A stretch of 64,000 bases of DNA from Coix lacryma-jobi var. lacryma-jobi (Eukaryota; Streptophyta; Magnoliopsida; Poales; Poaceae), in the NCBI GenBank assembly GCA_009763385.1, contig CM019824.1, positions 143,041,705 to 143,105,704 on the forward strand, given 5' to 3'. The notes under the pieces are model-generated. The model ran no database searches, was not told the DNA's origin, and worked only from the letters and a program-made list of their open reading frames with translations. Position 1 is the stretch's first letter. Every line of letters begins with the position of its first letter. Below are positions 9,582 to 20,925 of this stretch, one piece after another. The position numbers and the translations under genes are program-made.

Positions 9582-11608
9582 AAGGTTGATATGTGCTCTT
9601 GTGGTTCGGCCCTTTGTGATGAGTGATTGATCAACAGGCTCACCGGGAGGGGTGAGTGGCAACATGTCTCTTGGTTGTGTTGTTGTGCAAGTGTGGAGCT
9701 TGGAGGCAGTGGTCGATGGCGAGGTGAAGGTCAAGTAGAGACGTGCCATGCCGATGGACCGGGAGTGGCGAAGGGCAGACGTGAGGATTGGACTGACGGA
9801 CCGGAGGACCAGCTGCGGTAGCTAGCACTTAGCTTCAGCAAGAGAGAGCACATGTGATGTGCGACTGCATCGGTCACGTCGAGATGGAAGACGATGGCTT
9901 CATGGCACTTGGCGGAGGCCGGACACGGGCTTGCATGGGAGATGCAAGTGTCGTCGGTCGAGTCAAGGAGGAAGGCGAAGGCGTTGTGCTCGGCGGAGGC
10001 CGGACATGCATCGACATTGGTGTCGGTGGCCGGGGCGTGAGACCCACGCTCTGTCTTTGGCGCGGGTTTGGTAGTTGAGCCTTAGAAAACTACTCGCTAC
10101 TATTTCTGAGTTTAGTCTGCAAAACTCGGGGTGGCTAGTTTCTGAGTTTGGGCCTAAAAACTCGAGGTGGACAGTTTCCAGGTTCGGACCTCAAAACCGG
10201 GGCTGATGGCTTTGCCAGTTTGGGCCTCAAAACCCGGCGGAGGTTCCTATGCAGAACGGGACGACGCGTGGTGGCACCACGAGGCTTGCGTCGAGGCAAA
10301 GATAGCGGTGAGAAGGCGCGATAATCATCGTGATGGCACGTGGCGGCATCCTGGAGCTTGCGTCGAGGCGAAGCAAAGGATGAGAGGGCGTGTGGCCATC
10401 AGATGAAGACCTGACAGAGTTGGATTAGAATACCCCTAGGGTTAGCTAGTTTGCTCTTGTATCTAGGGGTAGAAGGGGACTATTGTATTAGGACTATAAA
10501 TAAGATAGGCAACCCCTCCTCTCTCCCCATCCAAGCAGTAGCCATCCTTGCAGCATTTCATTCACAGACTCTACATTCATCTGTTAGGGCTCTCTCTCTA
10601 GCTGCTTGCGATCCGCAGAGACGACAATTCCTCTGTATATTTTGCGATTTTAGGAAAGGAGACCGTAATCTCTGTGTCTCCCCATGGGGTAGACTTTTGG
10701 CTGAAATGGTGTTTGAATTCGCGTTTGAGTTTTGTTCTTCGCGTTTCTCTCTTTCCCCTCTCAGTTATTTAGGTCGATCATCCGATTTGAGGGATGGTTT
10801 GCGATTTCGCTTGAATCATCTTATGTTAGGATTCGAGTGTCATCTTTCTACCGAAGGATTTACACCGAAGCCTCACGAGCACATAGATTGGGCTAAAATC
10901 ATTTTCGTTCTTCATTCTTTCCCCTTTTTGCGTGATCTACAATATCTCTTGATTGAGTTGGTTTCGAGCGATGATTTCTTAGGATTAGCTCACCAACATG
11001 TATTAGATCACCTGGGAGAAGTTTGGTTGCAACCCCTTTAGATTTGGTTGAGAGCCGATCGATTTTGGTTTTGTCCCGAGATGTTTTTGTGCAGTTTATT
11101 CATCCACGGACAGTCCGGGACCCTGACCATGGACAATCCGGGGATCGGGGTTTGGTCAGTTCAGTTCAGCGTAGTGTGGTGCTGTTCACCGTTAGCTGAC
11201 CGACGGACTGTCCGGCGTGCAAACCGTGGACAGTCCGAGACCTGTGCAAAACATTTCCAGGATAGATGTATTTCTGGGTTTTTGCCTGTGGACAGTCCGG
11301 TGCAGACCCCGAACAGACTAGTAGTGAACCTCGGATAGTCCAAGCCTTAGTCTCGGATAGTCCGGTATCCTGATGTTTGTGCAGTTTTGCTTCTCTCGTT
11401 TGGTGCTTGTTTGTGAGTCTTCTCCGGTAGTTCCGCTGTACCTTAGGACATCTCCTAGGGTATCCACCCACCTGTTGGGTCATGAACTAGGCACTCTCTC
11501 GTGCCTTTGCTTTTTGGGTGACTTTCTGGGACAATGGCCGTCTATTTCTCGAGAAGAAATTTGAGGCTCCCATTCACCCCCCCTCTGGTCACCATTTCCG
11601 GTCCTTCA
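9582..11608 (+). mobile_element. 5' LTR of Copia element A
   Basis: Ends GGTCCTTCA (11600-11608), followed by AT and the initiator-tRNA-Met PBS TGGTATCAGAGCC (11611-11623). The start is inferred from similarity of 9582 onward to the starts of LTRs B and C (TGTGATGAGTGATTG block). Worn versions of the conserved-loop hairpins occur at 10106-10205. A TATA box (CTATAAATAAG) lies near 10494. GGACAGTCCG/CGGACTGTCC motifs recur at about 11100-11370, downstream of the TATA box. The 196-codon frame at 10451-11041 lies wholly inside this LTR and is not considered a gene. Confidence 0.65.
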
Positions 11609-11610
11609 AT

Positions 11611-11623
11611 TGGTATCAGAGCC
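11611..11623 (+). promoter_or_regulatory. PBS of element A (tRNA-iMet type)
   Basis: TGGTATCAGAGCC, two bases after the LTR end, complementary to the 3' end of initiator tRNA-Met, as usual in plant Copia elements. Confidence 0.9.
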
Positions 11624-11671
11624 GGTTAAGGATCTCTCTACCTTAATCAGTTTTGGATCCATGAAGGCAAC

Positions 11672-13881
11672 ATGGATCGAGGATTAGGTAAGGCACCATT
11701 CTTTGATGGAACCAATTACCCCTATTGGAAGATTCGGATGCGTGCTTATCTCAACAGCATCGATTCTTCTGTGTGCAAGATTTGTGAGGATGTGAACTAT
11801 GAGGTTCTAGCGACTCACATTGGTCAGCACTAGATTGATCAACACAACGCGAACGTCCAGGTCCATAACGCGCTTTTGGCCAACATCTCTCTTCCTGAGT
11901 TCGAGCGTGTCTCTGAGCTTGAGATGGCATGGGAGATCTGGGTGAAGCTTCAGAGCTATCACGAGGGAACCGTTCAGGTCAAGACTAGACTCTTCGAGAC
12001 GTACAAGCGTGTGTACGAGAACTTTACTCAGCTGGATGGAGAGACGATTAACAACATGTTCGCTCATTTCCAAATGATAGTGAACAAGATGCGTGCCAAT
12101 CGGGCTAACCTACCTTATGACGATCATGAGAGGGCACTCAAGTTACTATATGCCCTAGATCGGAAGGTATGGGAGGTGAAGGTGTCGACTATCATTGAGT
12201 CGCCTGGCTATGACACCCTCACTATGGACGAGCAATTCAGCAAGCTCAAGTCCACCGAGATCGACCACTTGACCTAGGCCAAGCTAAAGAATCCATCTTC
12301 ACATATTATGGCTTTGGTCTCGGGCAAACATGGGTCGAATTCTTCCGCTAACACTTTACCACCTGCTTTTGCTTTGTCTTCTTTGCTTTCAGTAACATAA
12401 GAGCAGATGGACAAGCTTGCCCTTGTCATCAGCCGGTTTTCGCGGTTTCACAACAACCACTTGAACCACCGGCGTGGTGATGGCAAGGATGGCTACTTCG
12501 GGTATGGCGACCCCGACCACTTCATCACGAACTGCCCCAAGCACGACAAAGGTCTCCACCAGCAAGAACAACCGCTCTAGGCGCAAGGATAAGCGCGAGC
12601 ACAACAACGGCAAGAAGAAGACCAAGGGAAACTTCAACAAGGAGGCTTTCAAGAAGAATGTCGAGGCTCACAGGCGCGCCCTACTCGCCACCTTCAGCGA
12701 TGCCGACAACAACTCCGATGACAGCTCCAGTGACAATGAGTCTGAGGAGAAGATGGAGGAGCGGTTCAATGAGTCATGCTTCTTCGGCAACTACACTCTC
12801 GGAGGCTACTGCACCATGGTGCTGGGTGAGGAGGCTAGCACGAACTCGGGAGGATAGCTCGGTGACGATGACACATCTTCTGAGGTATCAACTTGTTCCA
12901 TTGTTGATCGACTTTCTGCTGAGCTAGAGTCCATGAACGAGGCATTGCTAAGCCAGGATAAGTTGCTTAGGCATGCAACTAAAGAGCGTAAGGAGTGTAT
13001 GTGGAAGTTAGTTGTTGAGCTTAAGGACTTAGAGCTTGCTCGCTCTGAGGTGCATGTGACTGAGGTCGAGGAGTGTGAGGAGTGTGCAATGCACATGACT
13101 GCTCTTTCTGCCCTTTAGACCAAGTATGCCTCTTTGGTCGATATGTATGATGAGTTGAAGTCGAGGATGGACTTCGTGGGCAATTGCACAGTGTGTCCCA
13201 CTTTGAAGAAGGAGCTAGAGAAGGTGAAGGCTAGGCCTTCCTTGTTGGGTACGTGCAAGTCTTGTCCAGACTTGCGAGCTGAGTTGGCAGAGTTGAGTGC
13301 CAAGCTTGCCGAAGTTAAGAAGGCCATCTCAGTTAGCACCGTTTCCGCTCCATGTGAGCGATGTGAGGGGATGGAGCTTGAGATTGCCAACTGCCGGCAT
13401 GACAAGATGCAAACCGAGGAAGAAAACATATACATTCAGTCCATCTTGAGTTAGGTGTCATACAGCGAGCCGCAATTGGGCATGGTGATCAGTCAGTTCA
13501 AGAGGGGAATTGGTGATCCAGGAGTAGGCTTTGCTTCAGGTGGGAAGGGCGCAAACTCTTTTGGGAAGATTGGTGAGTGTAGTGGCATAAACCCTTTGTG
13601 AGAAACCTTCCACTACACCCAAACTTACCAAGATCACTCCACCTGAGTCTCCCAAGCCTATCACCAAGGATGGGGTCTTTGAAGAACCTCCCAAAGCTCG
13701 ACCTCGCAAACAAGTGTGGGTTCCCAAACCTAACAATCTTAGGAACACACTTGACAGTCTACCCGACGTCTCTAGTGATCCCCTTCCGAGAGGCAAGCAG
13801 CCAGCTAGAGTGCACAGTCCCCGCAACAAAGCAAACCAACAACCCAAAAGAGTGGTGAGGTTCCATTGTGAGTACTATCAC
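11672..13881 (+). pseudogene. Gag pseudogene of Copia element A
   Basis: The frame opening at 11672 (MDRGLGKAPFFDGTNYPYWK) is the start of a Copia-type gag (UBN2/Retrotran_gag fold) homologous to those of B and C. The gag core runs to about 12280. A degraded zinc knuckle (GYFGYGDPDHFITNCPK; two of the metal Cys now Tyr) follows near 12490. A coiled-coil region with CxxC motifs (CEEC, CTVC, CKSC, CERC) covers 13070-13380. Stops interrupt it at about 11831 (CAG to TAG), 12276 and 12398, and frameshifts occur beyond 12550. It is cut off at 13881 by an inverted LTR fragment; pol is absent. Confidence 0.85.
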
Positions 13882-14785
13882 TGAAAGGATCAAGATGCCT
13901 AAGAGGGGGGTGAATTGGGCTAAGATAAAATTTCTTGCAATAATTAAATCCTAATCAAGCTCAATGTCACCCCTTTCTGCCTACAAGTGTGTTTTCACTA
14001 AACTCTACCACACAAAAGACTACACCTAGCCCATTCCTACTCTAGCATAGCATTTCAACAATGAAGTAGCAACATGTAAATGCGGGAATTGAAATGCTTA
14101 AAGTAAATGCGAAAGTAAAGAGAGGAAGGAAGACTCCGTGATCTTTTTTCGAGGTATCAAGGTGTCGGCACACCCCCTTAGTCCTCGTTGGAGCACCAGC
14201 ACAAGAGTATCACCCCCTCTTGATCCGTGCAAGGATCAAGTGCTCACTAGGAGCTGATTCTTCACCACTCGGGCCCGATGAATCGCCTACTACCGGTCAC
14301 AACTTGAGTTGGGTCATCCACAAAGCCTCTGGATGATCACCAAGCTCTCTGATCACCACGGAGCCATCTAGGTGATGTCGATCATCAAGAGTAACAAGCT
14401 AGAAATCTCACTTGACCAACATGAGGCCAAAGAGACGGATGGATGCACACTTGCTACTCACAACTCACTAATGAGGCGACTAATCTCACAATTAGCAAAT
14501 CTCTCAACCTCACTAGGGCTCTTGCACTCCCTTGCACACTCAAGGTCTTTCTCAGTTGATCAAATGGGCAAGAGACCCCAAATCGAGGTGGTGGTGGAGT
14601 ATTTATACTCAACCAACCGAAACCCCCACGAGGGGTACAACACAGTGCAGTTTATGGGGCATTGGACGCACCGATGCCCCTCGTAACGGTAAGTTGTACT
14701 GTGCTGTTAGACACACGCCATGTGACATCGGACACTGGTCATCCACACGTGTTCGATGTGGAAATGACCTCTCTGGAACCTCTCC
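13882..14785 (-). mobile_element. Truncated LTR D copy, reverse orientation
   Basis: Plus-strand TGAAAGGATCAAGATGCC...GGGGGTGAATTGGGC is the reverse complement of the last part of LTR D. The match continues to about 14785 (GGAACCTCTC, matching the GGTTCCATAGAGG region of D near 6095). The 5' half of the LTR is missing. It interrupts the gag pseudogene A on its left and joins a different LTR tail on its right. Confidence 0.7.
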
Positions 14786-15407
14786 TAGGAATAGCTCACT
14801 AACATCCTTGTAACCCCTCACACAAAGTCTAAGCCTTAGAGCTTTTGATTTGAGGGAGATCGGGTTGAATCGGTAAAAGAATAGTGTTGTTTCAGGGGCA
14901 TCAGATGTTGGAGTCGTGAGCATCGGACGCTGACCAAAAACCATCGGACGCTCCGACGCCACATGTCTAAGAACTAGGATTTTGATTGAGCATCAGACGC
15001 TGACCATCGGACGCGCCGGTGTCATCACATCGGACGCTACACTAACACTGTAGCGGCGTCTGACGCCAGAACAGTAAGGTTCCAGAAGTGACCTTTTTAC
15101 ATCGAACGCGTCCGCCAGTCGGACATCGGACGCTGCCAGCATCTGATGCAGTGTATTCTGCGTTGTTTCATCCATTGTTCGTTCGTCTGACCTCGGATTT
15201 GGTTTCCGGCTTTTGCGTTTGGTTCCTAGACTAGTGTAGTGTCACACTGTGCTTCTTGGAAGCATCGACCCTACATCTAGGGTCGTGGACACTACCAAGT
15301 CTCAGACATGCTTTTGGGGTTGAATCTGGGACAACGACCATATATTTCTCGAGAAGAAATTTGAGGCTCACATTCACCCCCCTCTGGTCACCTTTTTCGG
15401 TCCTTCA
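14786..15407 (+). mobile_element. Copia LTR 3' part of B type
   Basis: From TAGCTCACTAACATCCTTG (14793) through repeated CATCGGACGC motifs (14920-15140) to the terminal GGTCCTTCA (15399-15407) this parallels 23840-24473 of LTR B. It is followed directly by unrelated sequence with no PBS. Confidence 0.7.
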
Positions 15408-16500
15408 CTGTGGGTGCTTCACGTTGCTAGCAGTGCTCCCTCTCTAGATCGGATTAGAGTTCGGATAGTGGGATGGCAGATCAAGTGAACCTTGTGTCCT
15501 GAGCCCCTAGCCCCCACTCCTCTTTATAGGCACTGTGCAACGGGGCCCACCAGCCTGCAATTGGGCTGGGTGTCTCCGACCAGGACGCGGTCAAGCGGTC
15601 TGTCCTGACCGTTGGGTCAAGATGGATGTGATCAATTCTAACTGAGAGTAGCAAACATGTGTACATCTAGTTGTACTTTAAGCTTGATTTGGGACAAGTG
15701 AAGCTTAGGGCTTGTTACTGTTGGTGCTATCTTGGTAATTGGAGTTCTTGGTGATTGTAGGAGCCTTGTGGAGAAGCTTTATGCTAGTTAAGAAGCATGC
15801 TTATCTGGAGATGCAGAAGTTTGTTTTATTTGTGAGGACTTTAGTCAGTGCGTTAAGAAGGACCTATACAATTTGTTGAGGTTCCTCAACAACTACTAGG
15901 GAAGAGTGTCACCAACTCAATACTTCAAGTAAGAATTCGGCATTTTTTGTTTCATGAGCTGGATGTTTGTAAAATTATCTTTTTATTAATAAAATTCCAG
16001 TAGGGGTGCACACCCCTCCTATTTCATAAACAAATTGGCATGTTATTCTCGATTTCTTTACTTTTCTTCATCTGCTGAGTATTTACTACCTTGCAAGTTT
16101 CAACTCCGCGACTTTCTTCTTGTCCATAGCTTGCTCATTTTACAACTCAACGTTATATAGCTATATGCAGGGTATGGCAGGCCATAGGTTTGGCTAGAAT
16201 GATAGGCTAATGTTGTTTTATGAACTAAAATTATAGGGTTAGGTTCCTATTTATTCTAGTCTAAATTTTGGTCGTCACAATTCAATCCCTCAGCCATGAT
16301 ATTTTGTATTGGCATTGGACATTTCTGCATATTCTCGGTCCAAGAAAACAAACAACAGGTATTCATGATTAATCATGACATGATTTTTAATAAATATAGA
16401 ATTATAGAATACATGTAGAAGATCAATTTGAAACACAATTTACACACACATGAACCAACTTTATATATACATAGTAAAAAGGCTTAGAAGCATCCATTTA
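15408..16500. other. Low-repeat intergenic stretch
   Basis: No credible gene or named repeat. Near 15790-15960 several short open pieces in one frame are broken by stops, which might be an old coding relic, but I do not recognise a family. The right end is the likely 3' UTR of the cysteine protease gene. Confidence 0.4.
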
Positions 16501-16548
16501 TTTTGTCTATGTGTTTATGTACGATCTTAAGGCTTATGAAGGTTCTTC

Positions 16549-17673
16549 CTATGCAGTAGGATAGGAAGGCTCTATGGCTAGACCACACATGCCCTTCTTG
16601 TCTGAAATATCCTTCTCCATTCTCAGGTAACCATTCTCACCCCAAGTCGTGCCCCATGAGTTCTTCATCAGCCAGTACTTTGTACCATCACGGGTCTTTC
16701 CATAACCAATGGCTGCAATACCATGGTCCAAGTCAGTACCGCATGAGCCGGTCATCACACCACCAGAGTAGAACTGAAATGTCATGTCTCCGCCATCCAC
16801 TGCCACTGACACGGGCTGGTTCGCCACAGCCTTCATGAGGGCAGCCTCATCGTTTGCTGGAACATCCTCGTAGCCCTTGATGGTTGCAGCACTATTTGAT
16901 CCACTCTTGCACTTGTCATCTGCAGCTGTGTAAGGATAGCTAGACTCCGTGGTTAGGCCGCCATTCTTGATGATGAACTTGAAAGCATCGTCCATCAAAC
17001 CACCCTCACAACCTTGATCCTCACCATGGACATCACAATCCACCAACTCTTGTTCGGAGAGGGAGATGAGCTTGCTCGTGCTGATTTTCACGATGCCTTC
17101 TGTGGCAGCCACGGCTGAGAACGCCCAGCAGCAGCCTGCAATTGATTATTATGTTTTAACACATGTCATAACAGATAACACTTTAATTTAGGATAGTGTT
17201 GTCACAAGTCTTTCCTAATACTAAATGTACTTACCACATTGGCCTTGATCCTTGATGGGAGTAACGGCACCCTTGGTCCTCCAGTCCATGGTCGCTGGAA
17301 GCGCATCGACGCTAACATTCTCATACTTAAATCCGGTAGGGTTCTTCACGACGGGGCTGGGTTTGAAGCCCTTGTTGGTCTTGGTTGCCCTGAACTCTTT
17401 GTTGGTGAGGTCGGCAAACTGGTTGATGCCGAGCCAAAATCTGCGGTTCCCACCAGCGTTGAACGACTCAATGAACTTAACATTAGTCTTGAACACCTCG
17501 AACCGCTGAGCCTTTTCGGTGACGTCTTTGTAGACACGGTTGTACTGCGCCATCCACTGCTCATGCCTCGCCACCATGGCTGAGTCGTCGTTCAGGTCGC
17601 GAGCAGCGAGGGCAGCACCGCACAAGAAGGTGAAACCGAGGATTGCCAGGATCGATGCCTTGGAGGTGGCCAT
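16549..17673 (-). CDS. Papain-family cysteine protease, SAG39-like
   Basis: A C1A cysteine protease with two exons, 17235-17673 and 16549-17135, joined by a GTAAGT...TTGCAG intron of 99 nt that splits a Gly codon. The 1026-nt CDS encodes 341 aa, normal for the family. Order: signal peptide (about residues 1-23, MATSKASILAILGFTFLCGA), I29 inhibitor prodomain with ERFNIN-type helix and GINQFADLT (about 30-100), then the mature enzyme from about residue 120. Catalytic residues are all visible: Gln of the oxyanion hole and Cys in QCGCCWAF, His in LDHGIAAIGYG, Asn in NSWGTTWG. Such enzymes degrade protein in vacuoles or secretory compartments and many are induced in senescence. No frameshift or missing residue is seen, and it is the only intact cellular gene here. 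SAG39 orthology is inferred. Confidence 0.95.
17136..17234 (-). other. Intron of the cysteine protease gene
   Basis: Minus-strand donor GTAAGT (17234-17229) and acceptor TTGCAG (ending 17136). It interrupts the codon immediately before the active-site Cys region. Confidence 0.9.
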
Positions 17674-17782
17674 GGCCGATCACTCGATCGATCAGGCCTG
17701 TGAATTGGTTCCTGATGCTGGCTGCTGCTGCTGTGGACTATGCCTACTGATTTGGTGATTGGAGCTGGGTGGTACGGTTATG

Positions 17783-17793
17783 TATATATAGCT
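17783..17793 (-). promoter_or_regulatory. TATA box of the protease gene
   Basis: The minus strand carries CTATATATACATA, about 110 nt upstream of the ATG at 17673, a normal plant spacing for a short 5' UTR. Confidence 0.6.
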
Positions 17794-18002
17794 ACAGACG
17801 TGTATTATTCTTGTAAGTATAAAGCGATACGGTACGGTGCTTCTACGTTGTATTGTGTGGAAAGCGACAGGTACGTGGCTGTGAAGTACATATGGTTGCC
17901 AGATGGTATAAATTAATTTACTTGTGCTCCAGACGTTCATTCGCCGCTGGATTGCGCTGTCTTAAGGCATTAAATCTAATACTTATATCCACGTAACGTT
18001 TA

Positions 18003-18257
18003 GAGCATCCGCAGTGTGTGTGGTTCTAGGGTGTGTCCATACATTAAATGCGAGTATGTATAGGACTCGGTTCTATACACTGTGTACCCGATTCCATACA
18101 TAGAACCAGGTCTTATCTTCTCTCTTCTCTCTCACACCAGTGAATACAAAGATCCACCCCCTGTGTCTATACATTGGTGATGAATTATCAGGTGGTGTCT
18201 TATAATCGTGGGATCCAGCTAATGGCATACCCCCATATCTATACACTGTGGGTGCTC
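18003..18257. mobile_element. Tourist-type MITE (PIF/Harbinger)
   Basis: Flanked by TTA on both sides (18000-18002 and 18258-18260). Termini GAGCATCCGCAGTG and CACTGTGGGTGCTC are inverted with two mismatches. The 255-bp length and TTA duplication fit Tourist elements. It lies about 330 bp upstream of the protease ATG, in possible promoter range. Confidence 0.85.
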
Positions 18258-18318
18258 TTAGGACGACCTTTTGGATTGGACGGTTGTCTGCTTTATACAG
18301 AGAGAAGGAACAATTGTA

Positions 18319-18575
18319 CTCCCTCCGTCCACAAAAGAATCAATTCCTAGAATCCGTGTCGGTCAAACTTTTTAAACTTTGACTAATTTTATAGAAAAGA
18401 GTAATAACATCTATGATATAACATGGACATATTATGAAAATATATTCTATAATACATCTAATGATATGAATTTGGTATCATCAACTTTGATAATTTTTTC
18501 TAGAAATTCAGTCAAAGTTTAAAAAGTTTGACTTAAGACAACTGTAGAAATTCATTCTTTCGTGGACGGATGGAG
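18319..18575. mobile_element. Stowaway MITE
   Basis: TA duplication at 18317-18318 and 18576-18577. Termini CTCCCTCCGTCC and GGACGGATGGAG are inverted, with further inner complementarity (TCAAACTTTTTAAACTTTGAC near 18365 against GTCAAAGTTTAAAAAGTTTGA near 18510). 257 bp, no coding capacity. Inner and outer arms could form a long hairpin transcript. Confidence 0.9.
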
Positions 18576-18577
18576 TA

Positions 18578-19124
18578 TTCATAAAAGGGGTGCAGAATAT
18601 GAGAGAGACTTTGCTCCTAGCTGTGTTTGCGAAGTTTGGATGAAACTTCAGGATTGGCATTGAGGCTCAGTTTTTTTGCTTTGTCTGTATATTAGAGAAA
18701 AATTGGATAAAGTGTATTGACAGCACATGGTTAGTATAATACTACTCTAATATTTAATAATATTTCTATGTTCATTTTGAAGTAACAATAAGGAATTGCA
18801 TCATCCACAAATAAAATAGGATCTCAAATCCAACAATGGATAGGTTCGATCATACGTACCTCAAACCAGTCAGTCAATTTTATAAACACATACGGCGGCA
18901 AAGTTACGTCCACTGCTGCAAAAATAAATATTGTGTACCACCTAGTACATTACGCAAAAGTACTGCTAAAATGTACATATATAGACGATACTATCTTTTT
19001 TTTATCCATATTATGTATACTAGTGGTTTACACCGCACGCTGCCATGGCAATTACCTGATAATCTGAAATAAAATTACTTATACCAAGGGACCTCAAAGT
19101 TAATCTATATCATCATGTCACTTA
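18578..19124. other. AT-rich intergenic stretch
   Basis: No gene, RNA or terminal-repeat structure recognised. Confidence 0.4.
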
Positions 19125-20925
19125 ATCTACCCCATGGGCTCTGAAGGCAATTGATAAGGTAACAAGGTGTTTTCTGTGGAAGGGAAGAACAGATGCCAGA
19201 GGAGGACATTGTTTGCTGGAGGCCTCTGAATCTAGGAGGCCTTGGTATTTCTAATCTTTAAATTTTGGGTTGGGCTCTGAAGCTCAGGTGGTTATGGCGG
19301 TAGAAAACTGAGCCTGACAAGGCTTGGGCTTTTTCCCCATCCAAGCTCAGCTTGAGGTTCGAGCATTTTTTGCCATGGCTGTTGAGACACACTACTTCAC
19401 AAACGCCCTTTAGTTCGGTTGGGAACGAGCTTTAGAACCGGTTTCCCAACCGGGACGTATTATAACCGGGACTAAAGGTCACCCTCAAAATAAAAAAAAT
19501 TATTTGCACTTTGTCAGATTCAAATCCAGGATCTCTCACCTCACACATAACTCACTTACCAACTCAGCTACACAATCCACGTGACATAGTTCTGGACGCT
19601 CTCCTTTTGAATTCACTCGTGAAGGACCTTTAGTCCCGGGTGAAAGATCTTTAGTCCAGGTTGGTAACACCAATCGGGACTAAAAGGTCACCCTTTAGTC
19701 CCGCTTGGTATTACCAACCGGGACTAAAGGTCCTCCAACCTTTAGTCCGGGTTGGTAATACCAATCGGGACTAAAAGGTTGGCTTTTAGTCTCGGTTGGT
19801 GTTACTAACCGCGACTAAAAGTTTTTGGTCCCAGACGCAATTTTTTGTCGAGACTAAAGCTCATTTGGCAGATCGACTAAAGACCTTTTCTCTAGTAGTG
19901 ACAGTAGTTGGAAATCGAGAAGATACATGTTTCTGGATAGATATGGTTGCTGGATCAAAGCTTAGAACAAGTCCTCCGACATTTGTTTAGTTCTATAGCA
20001 GTCAGAGCAAGAAAAAGGTCAGTTTATGATGCTATCACCGGAGGAAAATGGATTTCAGACATAAAAGGTGCTCTAAATATGAATGTTATATGATTGAATA
20101 CCTTCACCTTTGGGTACATCTCTTGAGTGTGGTATTGCAGCCTGATCTGGGAAGACACATATCTGGAAATTCTTAGCTTCTGGCTCCTATTCTAATAAAT
20201 CAGCCTATGAAGCCCTATTCGTTGGTGCCACTCAATTAGATCCTTGGGAGTTGATCTGAAAGAGCTGGGCTCCTGGCAAGTACAAGTTCTTCATGTGGAC
20301 AGTAGCTCACTATAGATGTTGGAGTGCTGACAGACTTGCATGGCGAGGGCTGAATCACCGTCCAACATGTCCACTCCGTTATCTATCTGGTGAGACAATT
20401 GACCACCTTCTACTCTCTTGTGTCTTTGCCAGGAAAATATGGTTCAACATTCTGCAATCTCTTGGGCTGCAAGCAATGGCTCTCCAGATGGATGATCAGG
20501 TTTTGTGGACTTGTGGGAGGGAGCAGGCAACATGCTTTCAGGTGACGTTAAAAAGAATTCAACTCCATCATTATGTTGGGAGCATGGTTAATTTGGAAGG
20601 GTAACTATTGTGTTTTCTATGGTGGAGCTCCTAATCTAGCCAAGGTCATCTCGAAGTTCATGGAAGATGCACAACAATGGTCTGCAGCAGGGGCTCGAGG
20701 AGTTTCATATCTCCTTGCCCTGGCTCCCACACCCTAGTCCCTTATAGGTCTTGAGGTCTAGTTCTGCTGGAGTATTTTTCTAAAAAAAAGTCTTTATAGA
20801 GTATATTCTTAGGGTGGGTTACAGACCCTTGAACCCTGTAACAACCTGTATTTTGGCGTTGTTTACCCCTTTTTCTTTGTTCTTAATATATTGATACACA
20901 GTTCTCCAACGCGTTCGAGAAAATA
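19125..20925 (+). pseudogene. LINE (L1-type) 3' fragment
   Basis: Two coding blocks in the order of a plant L1 ORF2 C-terminus. The first is the reverse-transcriptase tail (AIDKVTRCFLWKGR..ARGGHCL, then a second frame with RPLNLGGLGISNL and ALKLRWLWR) at 19147-19390. The second, at 20265-20530, is the zf-RVT domain (APGKYKFFMWTVAHYRCW, GETIDHLLLSCVFARKIW). Stops and frame changes make it non-functional. It ends with a LINE-type 3' tail: CTTAATATATTGATACACAG, CGTTCGAGAAAATAAATAA. A CACTA-type MITE splits it at 19390-19900. The 5' end is missing, as usual for truncated LINE insertions. Confidence 0.8.
19390..19900. mobile_element. CACTA-type MITE with subterminal hairpins
   Basis: Termini CACTACT...AGTAGTG with a 3-bp duplication ACA (19387-19389 and 19901-19903). 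The interior has repeated CTTTAGTCCCGGTTGGTAAT units and their inverses, each able to fold back on itself through ACCAACCGGGACTAAAG. 511 bp with no transposase, so non-autonomous. Confidence 0.85.

Noticed and set aside
10451..11041. 196-codon frame on the plus strand
   Set aside because: Lies completely inside the LTR of Copia element A, overlaps the promoter region and has no known domain; not open in LTRs B or C.
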